Below are positions 30,505 through 42,768 of a DNA stretch of 64,000 nucleotides, one piece after another. Under the pieces are notes generated by a model. The model was not told the origin of the DNA, did no database searches, and saw only the letters and a list, made by a program, of their open reading frames with translations. The stretch comes from Bigelowiella natans CCMP2755 (taxonomy: Eukaryota > Cercozoa > Chlorarachniophyceae). The first letter of the stretch is position 1. Every line of letters begins with the position of its first letter. The position numbers and the translations under genes are program-made. The DNA lies in NCBI GenBank assembly GCA_000320545.1, contig ADNK01001154.1, positions 30,001 to 94,000 of the forward strand, given 5' to 3'.

Positions 30505-32176
30505 ATGGCGAGTAGCTTGGCCCTAATAAAAGCCTCCCATTTCACGCTCGGGGTCATGGCGTGTGCTTGGGGCCGTTTTCAGTCGATATTTCTCCACAGC
30601 ATGGGTAGGTAGGAGTAGTGAGTGGTAGGATGTCATACTACTGTTCTTCTTCTTCTTCATCTAAGAAGAAGAAGAAGAAGAAGAAGAGGAAGAAAGAGAT
30701 GAAAGTCAATATCGTTTCTATGCGATGATAACTTTTTAATTGGCAAGAATCTTCGCAATGTCCACACGTAACCGTTGGTTGTCCGAATGTTGAACAGGCT
30801 TAGCCCCTAGCACCATCGGAATGCTTACCAGTGTTGGGTTCATCCTCAAGTCAATTGGGTATGTGTCCTGGGGCGTGGCAATGGACTGGTTTGATGGATC
30901 TAGGTATGTTCTTATGGCCTCAATCATCGCCTCATCAGTGGCACTTGAATTGTACCGAAGAGCTGTTGGCTCTGGGGTTCTGTTGCTCATGCTTATTACG
31001 AAGGGAATTCGATCTCTGGCAAATGCTCAATACTGCCTACTTGACGCATTGACGATGCGAGCTGTCCAAAGTAGCGATGTAGATGAAGACTACGGTCGAC
31101 AGCGCTTCTGGGGATCATTAGGTTATGGCCTCTCCTCTTGGGCTGTTGGCCTTGTGATAGACCATTCTGATTATGGGACTGACTTCATCTTTATCCACAC
31201 CTACTCTACGTCATTTTTCTTTGCGGCACTCTTGGCCTTTTCTCCATTTTCGCTGTCACGCGCGAAAAGTGCCCGTGGTGTTAGCCGCAAGAGTGGGCTC
31301 GAGCATGTGAAAGTTGAGGGTGGTACGTCATCTAAATCTGAAGATGGGTCACCGATTCTAGGAGCAAACGTCAAAAGTTCTAGTGAAGAGGGGGTGGCGG
31401 AGTCATCTGTGAATTCGCGAGAAGAATCCCAGGCACTGGCACTCAGGCAGAACAAATTTGAGGAAGTTTCTCGAAGAGAAAAAAAAAAACCCGACAGACA
31501 GCGAGTCAAGCTCATCCTCGGCAACTTGAAGCTGTTCCTTGCATCAAGAGCGCTATGTGTCTTCTTGGCGAATCTGTTGGCAATGTATGTCCTGCTCTGC
31601 GTCTTCGAGAGCGTTGTGTGGATCCATTTGGAGAGATTGCACTGCCCAAGGAGCATCGTGGGGTTAGCAACAACATGCCAGACGATTGTGGAATATCCTC
31701 TCTTCTATTACTCGAAGCAAATTTTGAAAAGGTACACACACAGGCAGTTGTTTCTCATTGCCCATGCGTCACTTCTCGCCCGCCTGGTTCTCCTCGTGGC
31801 TCTTGGCTACACTGGGTTCATGCTCTTAATCCTGCCGATTCAGTTGTTGCATGGGCTGAGTTTTGGAGTCAACTGGTTGGCATCCTGCGAGTATGTCCAA
31901 CACATAGCCCCCCCCCACATCACTGCTTCTGCTCAAAGTGCCATCTCGACAACATCGGTCATCGCAAGTGCCCTCGGTACCTACCTATGGGGGGTCATAT
32001 ATGAAAGATACAATTCAGTCAGCTTTTTTGTGGCGACAGGAGTCGAGCTGATGGTTTTCATAACTATCTTATTTCTTGTTCCAAGCCTTGGACTAGCATC
32101 CACCACCTCTGCCTCAGCAGCCAGTGAAAGTTCGGGAGTAGAAATGGTTCGAGTTAAAAGAAGTGGGAAACAGTAG
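30505..32176 (+). CDS. Major facilitator superfamily transporter (MFS_1-like/MFSD6 type)
   Basis: Two exons, 30505-30604 and 30798-32176, join in phase (ATG G / GC) to give about 492 residues. Exon 1 codes helix 1 (ALIKASHFTLGVMACAWGRF). Exon 2 supplies the other helices: STIGMLTSVGFILKSIGYV, the motif A-like loop WDxxx replaced by MDWFDGSRY, YGRQRFWGSLGYGLSSWAVG (the GRxRxWGSxGW signature of MFS_1-like proteins), a 90-residue cytosolic Ser/Lys loop, then the C-terminal six helices with LLHGLSFGVNWLASCEYV and TYLWGVIYERYNSV. Substrate unknown; the family includes bacterial LacY/NupG-like symporters and animal MFSD6. The intron contains a (CTT)n...(AAG)n hairpin at 30644-30689. The start gives a conventional short N terminus. 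Confidence 0.78.
30644..30689. repeat. Self-complementary (CTT)n/(AAG)n hairpin in the MFS intron
   Basis: TTCTTCTTCTTCTT (30644-30657) faces an AAG run (30664-30689) across CATCT, so intron RNA would fold back. Confidence 0.85.
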
Positions 32177-32705
32177 GCATCAGCCTCCTATCGAAGGGAG
32201 CAAGTAATGATGAAAATGATTAAAATATGCTATCTCTGGGCATCAAATGAAAGCAAGAAATCACGCCTGACTCAAGCCTTGCTGATAGAAATAGAGAATT
32301 CGATGTATTGCTATTCCTTTGTTCGTCTAGTAGTCTGCATGCATAGGCAGTCGTGAGTTTGCATGATACTAAAAGTAATAGACATGGAATCCATTATATA
32401 TGCATAGCAGATTATTTGTATACTTGTAACATGATGTTGTGCGAGCACATGCCGGCTACACACATGCGGTTACCAAAACAAATTGACCATGCACAGCTGA
32501 GGAAGAGGACCTCTAGATCTCCATGCGGGGTGCTAGGGTGTCCCAGCAGCCAATGCAACGCGCAATAGTTGCTAATAAATTGCGTTGCTGTGAACCGGAC
32601 AAAAACGAAGCTTGCACTTGCAATGCAAGCGGAGAAAAATTCTATGTCTACAGACGACAATGACGGAAACATGTGCATGCAAATAAAGGAAACAAACAGA
32701 CACAA

Positions 32706-32791
32706 CATAAGCGCTGTAGCCGCTGCATTGCACAGCTACATGAGGATGACCATTGAACAAAATTAAATTGATTGATTACATCCGTCGATCT
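32706..32791. repeat. Dispersed repeat copy
   Basis: GCTGTAGCCGCTGC, AGCTACATGAGGATGACC and GATTACATCCGTCGAT occur in the same order and similar spacing as at 6574. Confidence 0.75.
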
Positions 32792-32969
32792 TACAGCAGA
32801 TGTCGCGACGTGGCCAGACATCTAGACATCTACGACTGATGATGACGCCGCAGCATGGCAAGCATTTAATTGCCTAGATTGCATGCACATATGGTATGCC
32901 GTTAAGGGTTACGCGCACATAAAATTCAAACCGCTACAGCATCTCCAAAGACATTGGCTATCGGTGGCG

Positions 32970-33020
<51 letters not shown>

Positions 33021-33062
33021 GTGTGTGTGTGTGTGTGTGTATGTGTGTGTTTGTGTTTGTGT
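32970..33062. repeat. (TA)n-(GT)n tract
   Basis: TA to about 33018, then GT-type repeats with TTT interruptions to 33062; downstream of CAND1. Confidence 0.95.
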
Positions 33063-33154
33063 GGACGTCATTTGCGATCGGCATCGCAGGGGCCATAGTT
33101 GGTATTACATCAGAAAATAGAAACTTTTTTTATTTCACAGGACCAAGAGTAGGA

Positions 33155-36100
33155 TCAACGTTGTGCTTTCAGGGCATTATTTGCCTCTACAATCTCCTTC
33201 GCAATTCCTTTTGTCTGCTTAATACGCCCAACCAGGGTTGTGAAATCAGCGGCTTGCTCCTCCATGCCCGGGATCTCTACCATGGTAAACACGGTCATCA
33301 ATGCTTTCTTTGTACATTCGCTAGCGCTCTCAGTCTCCCTTGAGGATACCTAAAAAAACATCGAATCGTCAGAGCAGATAGATCTCAGAGTTCATGAGGC
33401 TGAAGTTGATCGCACCTGTTTGAGGGTTATCATCTTTTTCTTGATAAAGGTCAGCAGAATCTTGTGCATCGCCTGAACCGACTTCCCTTTGCTATCGGTG
33501 ATTGGCTTCCTGGCCTTTCCAGACCCAAGATTTCTCAAGGAAGACCTCAAGCTGGGATTCTGCGTGATTTGGAAATACATGTCCCAAGTTCGCGTGACAA
33601 TGTCTTCTTCTGGATCAAGGAGACCCTGCATCGTCCACTGATAAAACTCATCCATATTCAAACGGTAGGGACAAACACGGATAATGGTAGCAAGAGTGTC
33701 GAAGGCCGCACGGCGAAGGGGCAAATGGTTATCTATTCGGATCTTCAGGGCGCCTGCATCCATAATTCTAATGAAATTCTGGTTTGGCTCGAGCTCCTGA
33801 TAGAGAGTTTGGACAACTACAGTCTCCATCAGCTTGGAATTCTCGGCTTTGTTGACGAGGTCCGTGGACTTCAACACTGCCTCAAAAGTGAGCACGGCCT
33901 GCCTGCGAACCTCAAGGTCGCTGTCTTCAAACATGCGTAGGAACTGCCCAAAACGAGTTCCGACAACCTCCTGCACCTCGTCGCTCAGAGAGTACCGCAG
34001 TGCCCCGACTGCCACTGCGCGGGTAAATGGAGTTTTAGAGGATAAGCTGTCATGAAGAAACTTGATCGTTTTCTCTGGCTCAATCTTCGCAAGCCCCCCT
34101 AGACACTCCGCAACTTCCGCACGAACCGCCTCTTCCTTAGAATCCGTGTGCTTTACAAGAGCAGCGAATATCTGGGGCGTAAACTGTGCAATTTCATCGC
34201 TTCTTCCAAAATAGCAAGAAACCACCTCCCTGACGGATCTTAGTAGTAAGTAATTGTATTCCCGGTACTTATCGAGGAGTTGGAGAAGGCCAACCAGGTA
34301 GCTTGAGAGGCTGCCCGCTGTGATGCTGCCCAGTGCGTAGGACGCCGAAGCTCTAATACTCTGGTTTTCCTGATCGAACGAGCTGAATACGATCTGATCC
34401 AAGCCCTTGTGCGAACTGAGGTTCACCCTTCGTCCGATGTCGCCGATGGACAAAAGAGCGAGTTGTTTAATCTGCATCCCGCCAGACTTCAGCTCGCCGA
34501 GGCTGGCCTCGATATAGGCATTCCGTTTCTTCTCAGAAGCGCTCCCGGCCATAGCACCTATGCATTTGGCGACTACGGATAACGTATGGGCGGATGTGTC
34601 CTTGCTTACGATATCCTTCAGTTTTGCAAGCAATTCGTCGAAGGTAGAGACGGTCAGTGAGACAACCCTGAAACACTCGACGATTGAAGTAAGAGCCTTG
34701 CTGTCAACAAGAGGACTCTGGGTGAAAAGCAGCATTCGTTCCATAACCTTGTTCATCTCCTTACTTTCCTTCAATACGTCTTGGGCTGGGCTCTTCACGA
34801 TGGCGCCGATCAGTTTAAGGACCAAGCTGCAAAGGTACGTATCTGAATCGGTCGCGTGTTGGCCAGCCTCGGTGAGGAGGGAAGGAGCAAAGGCCTTGAT
34901 CGCCTTGCCATTTTTCTGGACGACAGCTTCGAGCGTGCGTGCCGACTCGTATTTGACTTGGTTGGAAGTCTGAGTTCGCATGAATTTGCACAGTGTTTGT
35001 ATGATCTCCTCCAGCTTCGACGTCAGGTCCAACGCACCGCTCTCAGCGATTGACGAAAGAGACTGAAGTGCTGTGAGCTGTGTAGAAGAATTGTTTAGCC
35101 GATCCATAAGGACTGGTAAGATATCTGCATGGTAATCACCGAGGGCGCTGCTCACTTGCCTAACTATTTGAGCAACAGCAGTTAGTGCGGCACGTTTGAC
35201 TTCGACATCAACATCGCGAATCTTCATCGTTTCGAAAGCAGATTCAAAGAGCTTTGCCGCGTTTTTCTCATCAGCCTTTTCAACACATCGGCACAGTACC
35301 CCCGCCGAGCGAAGAGCGTTTAGTTTGACTCGATTATTTGCGGTCTTTGCCGTAGCCTTTGCGACCCCGTCCACCAGCCCAGAAATATTTTCCTTGAAGT
35401 CTTTCAATGGTTCACTTGACAACCTTGCAGCAATTTCTAGATACTCAAAAGCCTTTGATTGAACGTCAAGATCCTCAGAAGCTATGCCGTCAAGAGATGG
35501 GGCAAGCGAATTTGCGATAGAGAATGTATTTGGCTGCACTTGAAGGGTTATGCATAGTTGTTTCATAAGGCTAAACAATGCACACTTGATTTGATTCCCG
35601 GCTCTATCGAATTGCTTGAGCACTTCGACAGAAAGTTCGGATGGCATCGGTAATTTCCATGATTTTTGACGCACCATAAGTGGAGGTTCATCCGGAGCAG
35701 CTGAAGTATACCTCGTGCCCCCATTCGTACTATCGGCCATGGAAGCGGACTCCATAACCAATTTCTCGAGCGTGCTCAGAACAACAATTCGCACGTTGTC
35801 ATCACGTTCTTTCAGGCGTTCAGTGAGGATAGCTGATAATACATCGCAGTATTTCTCTCCATTTTTAGATTTTGGATATTGAATCTTCAACATTTTTGTC
35901 TTGTTTGTGAGGAATGCTGCAACGCCCTTGGTAGCCTGCTGACGAATTCTCCAACTCTGATCACTTTCATCAATTAGGCCAACACCTCCCCCGCCGCCCC
36001 AGGCGCCATCTGCATCATTTCCACCCCCATCATTATCATCATCATCTCCCCATCCTTCCCCATCTTCGCCGTCATCCCCCCATTCTGCCGTATCCTCTGC

Positions 36101-36582
36101 GTCCATTTCATCATCGTTGTCTTCTTGGAAATTAGGGTCGTACTTCATTCCCGCAATAAAAAGCTCAATCACATTGCCGATGTGGTCGTTCATTTTATCG
36201 GGGCACCCAAGTAGAAAATATTCGAAAGCTGTGAAACAAGCTACCCAAACTGAAATTTTCAAAGCTATCTTTTGTTCATCCTCCTCCTCTTTGCTCTCGA
36301 GAGCTGTAACGCTGCAATTCCTTTCCAACAGGGGCATCAACTTACCGAGATGTCCGCCGACTCGAAATCCCACTTCTCGACTTATCATACCTTCAAAAAT
36401 TACAAATCCTATGAGCAATTCTACAAAACGAATACAAGTTCATCGTACCCACACAACGGATGAACATAACGTTGTCGGCGTTTTCTGCGATCTTGGTCAT
36501 TAAGAATTCCATCATGCTGCTGAAGAGTTTATCGTCCAGATATTTCGCAAGTGCACCTATTATGTTTCAGAATTTACGAAGG

Positions 36583-36620
<38 letters not shown>

Positions 36621-36635
36621 ACACACACACAAATT

Positions 36636-36696
<61 letters not shown>

Positions 36697-36698
36697 CT

Positions 36699-36735
<37 letters not shown>

Positions 36736-37513
36736 GTACCTATTGTGTTCGCCGCTTTCATTGGTACATCATCGATGCTGTATTTCTCGAGTTTATCTTG
36801 GAGCCTCTTCAAAAGTTGGTCGTGGTGAGCAGTTACGTCTTTTCCAAATCTGATAACGATATCCGCTAGCAAATCCATGCATATTAACTGCAATTGTACG
36901 TCCCTGTTGATGAGAGCCTGAATATTGATCTTAAGTTAGCAATTGCAGTTCGTATACAATTCAGAAACGGTACCCTTGACAAAAATTGGACCATTTGACC
37001 ACCAGATTCTTTCCCATTATCATCCCGTAATTCCTTGATGCAATTCTTGATAGCAGTTTGAAATTGCTCTCTTTGTAGCTTTTGCTTTTTGACATCCGTT
37101 GAGGCCTTTTCTTCAACAAGGGATTTAACCAAATTAATAACCAATTCGCGAACGTTGTCGCTGTCCACTTTTCGAACGACGCTTCCTAGCAATTTGACTG
37201 AGGGTACAACACAAAGTTCTCGTTCAAATAGCAAATATCGTATTTGTGTGACACCAACCTGCGGCTGTCTGTGCATCAGAATTATCGTCTTTTAGGATAA
37301 ACAAAAGGGACTTGCGAAGCTGCCCTTGTGCTGAAGTTTCGATCGAATCCATCGCATCAACCTCACGCGTGAGCTCGCGAATTGCCATAAATCGAATATC
37401 AGGATCATGGTGATTCCGAGCCTGAAAACAGCAAGAATTTATATGACAAAGGGTAGCGCGAACCTATGCTACGTTATAACCTTGTCTAGCAACTCGCGCA
37501 TTTTCCTACTCAT
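33155..37513 (-). CDS. CAND1: CAND1, cullin-RING ligase exchange factor
   Basis: An all-helical HEAT-repeat protein that binds unneddylated cullins and exchanges SCF substrate receptors. Exons: 37513-37481, 37421-37259, 37197-36974, 36917-36740, about 36574-36465, a short exon near 36440-36413, a large exon block to 33416, and 33349-33155. It starts MSRKMRELLDKARNHHDPDI. Recognisable family stretches: VGGHLGKLMPLLERN, the acidic loop after GMKYDPNFQEDNDDE, SWRIRQQATKGVAAFL, FKENISGLVDGVAKA, and the C-terminal YLFLLNSL-equivalent region with SLSSKTPFTRAVAVGALRYSL and GPEEDIVTRT-like LDPEEDIVTRTWDMYF. It ends IVEANNALKAQR. Total about 1,250 residues against 1,230 in human. Intron 36739-36575 is filled with (CA)n and two (TA)n tracts. 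It is divergent from API5. Confidence 0.92.
36585..36735. repeat. (CA)n and double (TA)n tracts in a CAND1 intron
   Basis: CA at 36585-36631, TA at 36640-36692 and TA at 36704-36735, making up almost the whole intron. Confidence 0.95.
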
Positions 37514-38136
37514 GATGGGCAGTTATGTTAGGAATCTGTGAGAAGAGGGTGTGTCTTTCCTGCCCGCCGGGTTGCGTGACGTTCCGCGTTCCGCAAGTGT
37601 CTTGGTTATTAGTTGGAAGGGCTCGTGGGTTTGTCGTTCGAATGACTCACTATAATTTTCAGTTACGTCTTGGAAACAGACTTGTCGTTACTACAATATC
37701 GCATCTATTTTCAGCAGTTTCCACACTTCGAATTTACTTCCTGAACCGCATCTAAAGGTGAGGAGAAAGCTTGGCACTTTCTCCAAAGCTAGCGGGATAT
37801 TTTATAGCGGGGGATCGCCGGTTTTCCCCAATATCTTCACCTAATGCCTGAGCATTTCCATAATTATCATGGTAGCGACAGGAAGAACTTCTTGCCAATG
37901 AAGGCGTGATCGTGAGATAAAGTGTAAGACGTAAAGATTTTTGAACTAGAGAAGCCAAAGAGAGAAAAGGGTTGGTAAAACCTCTTGCGACTATCTAGTT
38001 TACATGTCGGTAATGCACATTTATCGTTTGATTCCCAACCGTTCAATTTCCCACAGCTTTGCGTGTTACAAGAAAGCAGCGGCAGCGAGGAGCTCAACAA
38101 GAACTTCGAAGCAAAAAAACCAAATTATTAAGGACA
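37514..38136. promoter_or_regulatory. Divergent promoter region, CAND1 / API5
   Basis: 623 bases between two start codons on opposite strands. No ORF with a family match. It presumably holds both promoters and 5' UTRs, and an API5 5' UTR intron is possible. Confidence 0.55.
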
Positions 38137-40110
38137 ATGTCTGCTGACGCCTTTTATGAGGCCTACTCCAACATTCAGGCAGCCATAGCTGAGGGCAAGG
38201 TAATACACTGAATTTTATCTCCAAAATTTGCTGATTCTCATGCGTGAATTATGCGCCATTCATTCATTACTCCTCCCTCCTGTTTTGTGTAGATTGAAAA
38301 TGGGAAGGGTGAATATTTAAAGATCATTGGCTTCACAAAGAGTGCTGATATCAAGAACCTCGTCACTCCTATTATCGCGAAGTTCGCTGGGCATTTCCCA
38401 GATTTGTTGGATAAGGTCCAACATCTCCCGAAAAAGGAGCAACCACAGATGCTCATAAAAAATGTGTGTTTACACATAGGCAATTGATGCTCTTCTGGAT
38501 CTTTGTGAAGATGATTCCTCTGCTGCTATCCGAATGGATGCCATCCGTGGATTTCGTGCACTCACAGAACACGCACCGCAATGCACGGCGCGTGTTACAA
38601 TGCTACTGACGCAGCTTCTGGTGTGTAGATACTTCACACACTAGCAATCTCTATCTAACCTATGTTACTATCAGGTTTTGGATGAAGAAGCTGAACTACA
38701 GGTAGTTCATCACAAAATGATATAGGCCATCACAAATAATCTTTCGCACATTATTCTAGGTTCTGAGCAAGTCGTTGGCAGCCATATTTGCAGCGGATAT
38801 CAAACAAGTACGGAAAATTTCTGCTAGGAATCAACAATCGAGTTATTATCAATACTTTGCTGAATGATATATGCACTATAGGCATCAAGCTCCCTTTTCC
38901 ACCACATCACAAACGGGAAAGCAGGCAACGATGTAAGCTTATCGATATGCGTGTTGTCTGTGGCACATACCATTAACATTGGTGTGATAATTGTTTTTAG
39001 CTATTGAGGAGCAAAATAGTAGAATTTTTCGCGGAACAAGTGAAAAAATGCAAGAGCCAGATCAGTGCTAACATGGAGCTGCAGCAGCACCTGCTTGATT
39101 CGATCCTGGTACTTATTTATGGGTCCAATGACTGTCATGTTAGTGAATGCAATATGTTATCTCCTAGGCAGGGGTTGGAAATGCCCCAGATTTGACCGAG
39201 AATGATCTCGCATTACTGTTTCGAACGTTATCCTCTTTTGAAGTCTTCAAGGACAATAAGCATCCTTCGTTGCTTAACCGTGTTAAGGAGGTATGACAAA
39301 CCAAGTCCCTTGAAATTTCAAAATGCAACACCTGTGATCTTCGTAGTCGTCGTGTAAGCTTGTGGGGGAGCAAACTGTTGTCATTACTTCCAGCACACTT
39401 TCAATCAATGTCAAACATGAATCTCTTCTTTGAATACTCGCATCTATGATATGTTGTGAGTCTCTCCTCAAGAAGTGTGAGGCTTAAATTGTTTTTTCTG
39501 TACTCTATTAGACTGTGGAGGCTGCTGCCGCTGCGAACGGAATTATGGATACTGATGAGGGGGCTTCAAAATTCAACCAGTTCTTGATGTAAATTTAATC
39601 TTATTTTTTGTCGCAACACGTTATTGGCCATGTTCACTCTGAGGTACACATTCATGTTGTTTCAGAATGGGTTCGGTGCTGGCTCAAAAGAAGCAAGACA
39701 CGTCGGAACTATTGCGAGTTTTCTTCTCAAAACTAGAAATAGCTATGGCTACTTTGGAAGACAGCACGGTAACTACAAGTAACATATATCTGGTTTTCAT
39801 GTCGGCAATATTCGAATCTGGTCATTTTAGATTACAAAGCTCATGCGGACAAGCTGCAGATTCGCCAACAGCTTCGTCGAAGCAACTGCGGAAAAGATCT
39901 TGCCGGACATGTACCATATAATGTTCTTTATGCGTAGTCCGAGGTATGAATATTCTTGATACACCACCTACCTTTTCATGCAGTTACGGAATATTCGCTG
40001 CGAATGCTTCCTTGCCCGAGGAGAAGATAAGTCTTACAACTGCGGAGATCTGCCTATATCTTATCCACCAGATCGGCAAAAAGAATCCAGATATTGTCAA
40101 AAAGACAGTA

Positions 40111-40159
<49 letters not shown>

Positions 40160-40893
40160 GTGTGTGTGTATATGTATGTGTATGAGTGTGTGTGTGTGTG
40201 TGTGTTATATATATATTCTTTGTACTTCTTTTTTGGATAATGTACTTCCGCGTCAACCGATTCCCACGTTCACTCAGCTTGGCTTGAAGCCAGATGAGCC
40301 GGGGGCTGCCGAAACTAAGCAGGTAGTAAAGCCCAACACTCAACCTCCAGCCGGCAGCGATAGCAGTACATCATCACCTTTGCACCACCACCTCCTCACA
40401 GACTCTTCAGGGCTACGTGGAATCCCTTACCAATGCTAAATCGAAGAAGGTAAAGCACTGTTTGCATTAAGAAAGAAGTCGTGCATCATGTCTCCTCCTC
40501 CTCTCCTCCTCCTCCTCCTCCTCCTCCTCCTGCAGGCCACAGAGGCCAAAGCCGAGGTAACGGAGCTTGCAAAAAAGAAGAAGACTCTAAAAGGGGACGA
40601 GTTGAAAGAGGCATCACGAAATCTAGAAAAGGTATTATTCGGTGTATCTTCGTGTTCGTATACATCATCGTAAATGATAGCACTATATCGTTGGTGATTT
40701 TCCAGAAAATCTCTGTGTTACGGTGCTCGGAAAACCTGGATACTATGGTGAGAACACTATAGCAGATAGCGTCCTTACAACATCTTACAATTATTTGCGT
40801 CTTTAGTGTCAAAGGTTAACGCGGGCTGTGAAGATCGGAGCGGTAAGGCGATACCACAATCTGACCTGATTCCACGGAAATATTACTATGTGA

Positions 40894-40943
<50 letters not shown>

Positions 40944-41725
40944 TATTAATATATGCATATATTAGGATGGCGTTATACTGTCCTTCCGCCCACGAAGAGG
41001 AAAACTGAAGACCATCATGAAGGAGGAAAAACAGAAGAAGCAAGGAGCGAAAAGAAAGCGCGGCGAGAGCTCTGACTCAAAGATGTCTGGCGTGAACAAG
41101 TTGAACATGTCCCTCGAAGGCATTGCACAGGCTAGAAAGGAAGCTCAGAAGAAGGAAGCTCAGAAGAAGGAAGCCAAAGCTGCTAAGGGTCGCGGTGGCG
41201 GTGGCCGCGGCCGCGGCCGCAATGGTGGAGCGAAGGTAGCGACAGTATACTTTGTGCTAGTACGAGAATGGCGATCTAATTGTTCACATCCATTTCTAGG
41301 GTGGGCGAGGACAAGGCCGGGGTAAAGGTAAGGGCCAGAATCAAGCGGGAGGCGGAGGTGGTAAGAATAAGCGCTCTCAGAGCCAACCGCCTTCAAAACG
41401 CCGCAAGAGCATCGACGCAAAGAAAAATAATAACAATCAAAATTCCGGGAAAGGAAGGGGTGCAGGGAAAAAGGGCAGAGGGGGTCGGGGCCGAGGAGGA
41501 GGTGCTGGTGGAGGAAGAGGAGGAGGAAGGGGTGGAGGAAACAAAGGGCAGGGTGGTCAACGTCAGGGCCAGAAGAGGAAACGTAATCAAAACCAACAAA
41601 ACCAGCAGCAGCAGCAGCAAAAACAAGGACGCGGTGGCCGTGGTGGCCGTGGTAGACGAAATGCGCAAGGACGGGGCAAGAATAATAAGCGGAAAGGGGG
41701 GCGTGGGCGAGGAAATAGAAACTAA
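38137..41725 (+). CDS. API5: API5 (apoptosis inhibitor 5/AAC-11) homologue
   Basis: A nuclear HEAT/ARM-repeat scaffold, linked in animals to apoptosis control and mRNP binding. About 18 exons; 38137-38199, 38293-38414 and 38479 onward are in phase. Family stretches: FAGHFPDLLDK, then AIDALLDLCEDDSSAAIRMD across a 64-base intron, MLLTQLLVLDEEAELQ, SLAAIFAADIK, EEKISLTTAEICLYLIHQIG, and VLRCSENLDTM-CQRLTRAVKIGA. The C-terminal 240 residues (from about 41020) are Lys-rich then RGG-rich (GRGGGGRGRGRNGGAK, GRGGRGGRGRRN, a Gln run), much longer than the RGG tail of human API5, and probably bind RNA and act as nuclear localisation signal. Introns hold (TA)n-(GT)n at 40112-40204, (CTC)n at 40495-40532 and (TA)n at 40900-40938. 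Stop TAA 41723-41725. Confidence 0.9.
40112..40204. repeat. (TA)n-(GT)n tract in an API5 intron
   Basis: TA at 40112-40156, then GT-type repeats to 40204. The order resembles that at 32970. Confidence 0.95.
40495..40938. repeat. (CTC)n and (TA)n tracts in API5 introns
   Basis: (CTC)n at 40495-40532 ends exactly at an acceptor (CTCCTGCAG, exon starts about 40537), so it also serves as polypyrimidine tract. (TA)n lies at 40900-40938. Confidence 0.9.
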
Positions 41726-42639
41726 AAAAGAACTGGAGTGTGCACTTCACTACAGTTAAAAGAAAAGCATACAGTATGCAGAAGGAAAAATGCAATGTTC
41801 ATTATAATATGTAGAACTTACTATGCACATATTGCTGGGATTCAAAACGCACCCCATGTTCATCTTTATATCTTGATTTGAGATGCACTTTAGGCAAAAC
41901 GATCTACTATGTGTGCAATCATGTAGGTCTAGCTAGCTAGAGGTGTCCAGGTTGCGCAAACGTGAATGTGTGTGCTGTTTACTCTTGCATGCGTGCGCTG
42001 CCACGCTGCAAATAAGCACAACGTTGTCATCCTATGAATATAGTGTTATTAGGACGAAACGAAACGAACATCAGTAGAACAGAAAGAATTGCGCAACACG
42101 CACAGCGCGTGCATGTAGCACGACACAGCTATCTGCTAGCTACCGCATTTTCATGTTTTCATGTTGCTGATAATGAAGGACAGCTAGACATGCACAACGG
42201 AGCTAGGGAAACAAACAATTCACACACAAAAAGCTAGTGAGCGCACGTGCGCGCATATAGCAGGCGCAGCTTTGCAGTTTGCTTCAGGCTTATTACTAAC
42301 TATCACATATACGATACACAAAGTTGGCAATTTGAGATAAAATTTCAACGCATTCATCACCTCAGATTACATCCGTCCGATGGCTTGCTCGCGGCGCTGT
42401 GCGTATATGTGTCTATAATATGTCAGTTTGTGCATGTGCAGGCAGGCGCACTAGCTAGCATATATGGCTAGTGTATAGCGCACCGCACACACTTCTAGAC
42501 TTGTAATGACGCCACACATATTACTTTTTTTTTGTTATATTGTTTTTGCATATCCTGCCATATTCAGCGCATGCAGAACAGCGTATCATTAGCGAAACAA
42601 ATATAAATATATATATGAGACGGATGCAATGAACAATTA

Positions 42640-42678
<39 letters not shown>

Positions 42679-42768
42679 CGTTTACACTTGCAATGCAAGC
42701 AGCTATCAATCTAGTAATTTTGAGAATTATATCGCTCGCATGTGCCGATCCAGCGTTAGCAATGATGA
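41726..42768. other. Intergenic spacer with repeat ends and (TA)n
   Basis: No gene between the API5 and SF-assemblin 3' ends. Repeat termini lie at 42365-42382 (ATTACATCCGTC) and, inverted, at 42615-42634 (ATGAGACGGATG). (TA)n at 42642-42677. GCTAGCTAG and TGCATGC words are frequent. Confidence 0.65.

Larger units (their letters stand above)
32177..33154. other. Intergenic spacer with dispersed repeat and microsatellite
   Basis: No gene recognised between the MFS gene and the CAND1 3' end. A dispersed-repeat copy lies at 32706-32791 and (TA)n-(GT)n at 32970-33062, directly before the CAND1 stop. The rest is TGCATG and CTAGA-rich. Confidence 0.65.

Noticed and set aside
32954-33343. Plus-strand ORF beginning in the TA/GT tract before the CAND1 stop
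   Set aside because: Antisense to the last CAND1 exon and built partly from microsatellite.
36567-36893. Open frames rich in Ile-Tyr, Ser-Leu or Thr-His repeats over microsatellites here and at many other places
   Set aside because: They are translations of TA, CT and CA tracts inside introns; flanking conserved exons use other frames.
38463-38478. A 16-base intron GTGTGTTTACACATAG in API5
   Set aside because: API5 alignment requires the preceding stretch to be removed as well; a 64-base intron from 38415 fits the family.
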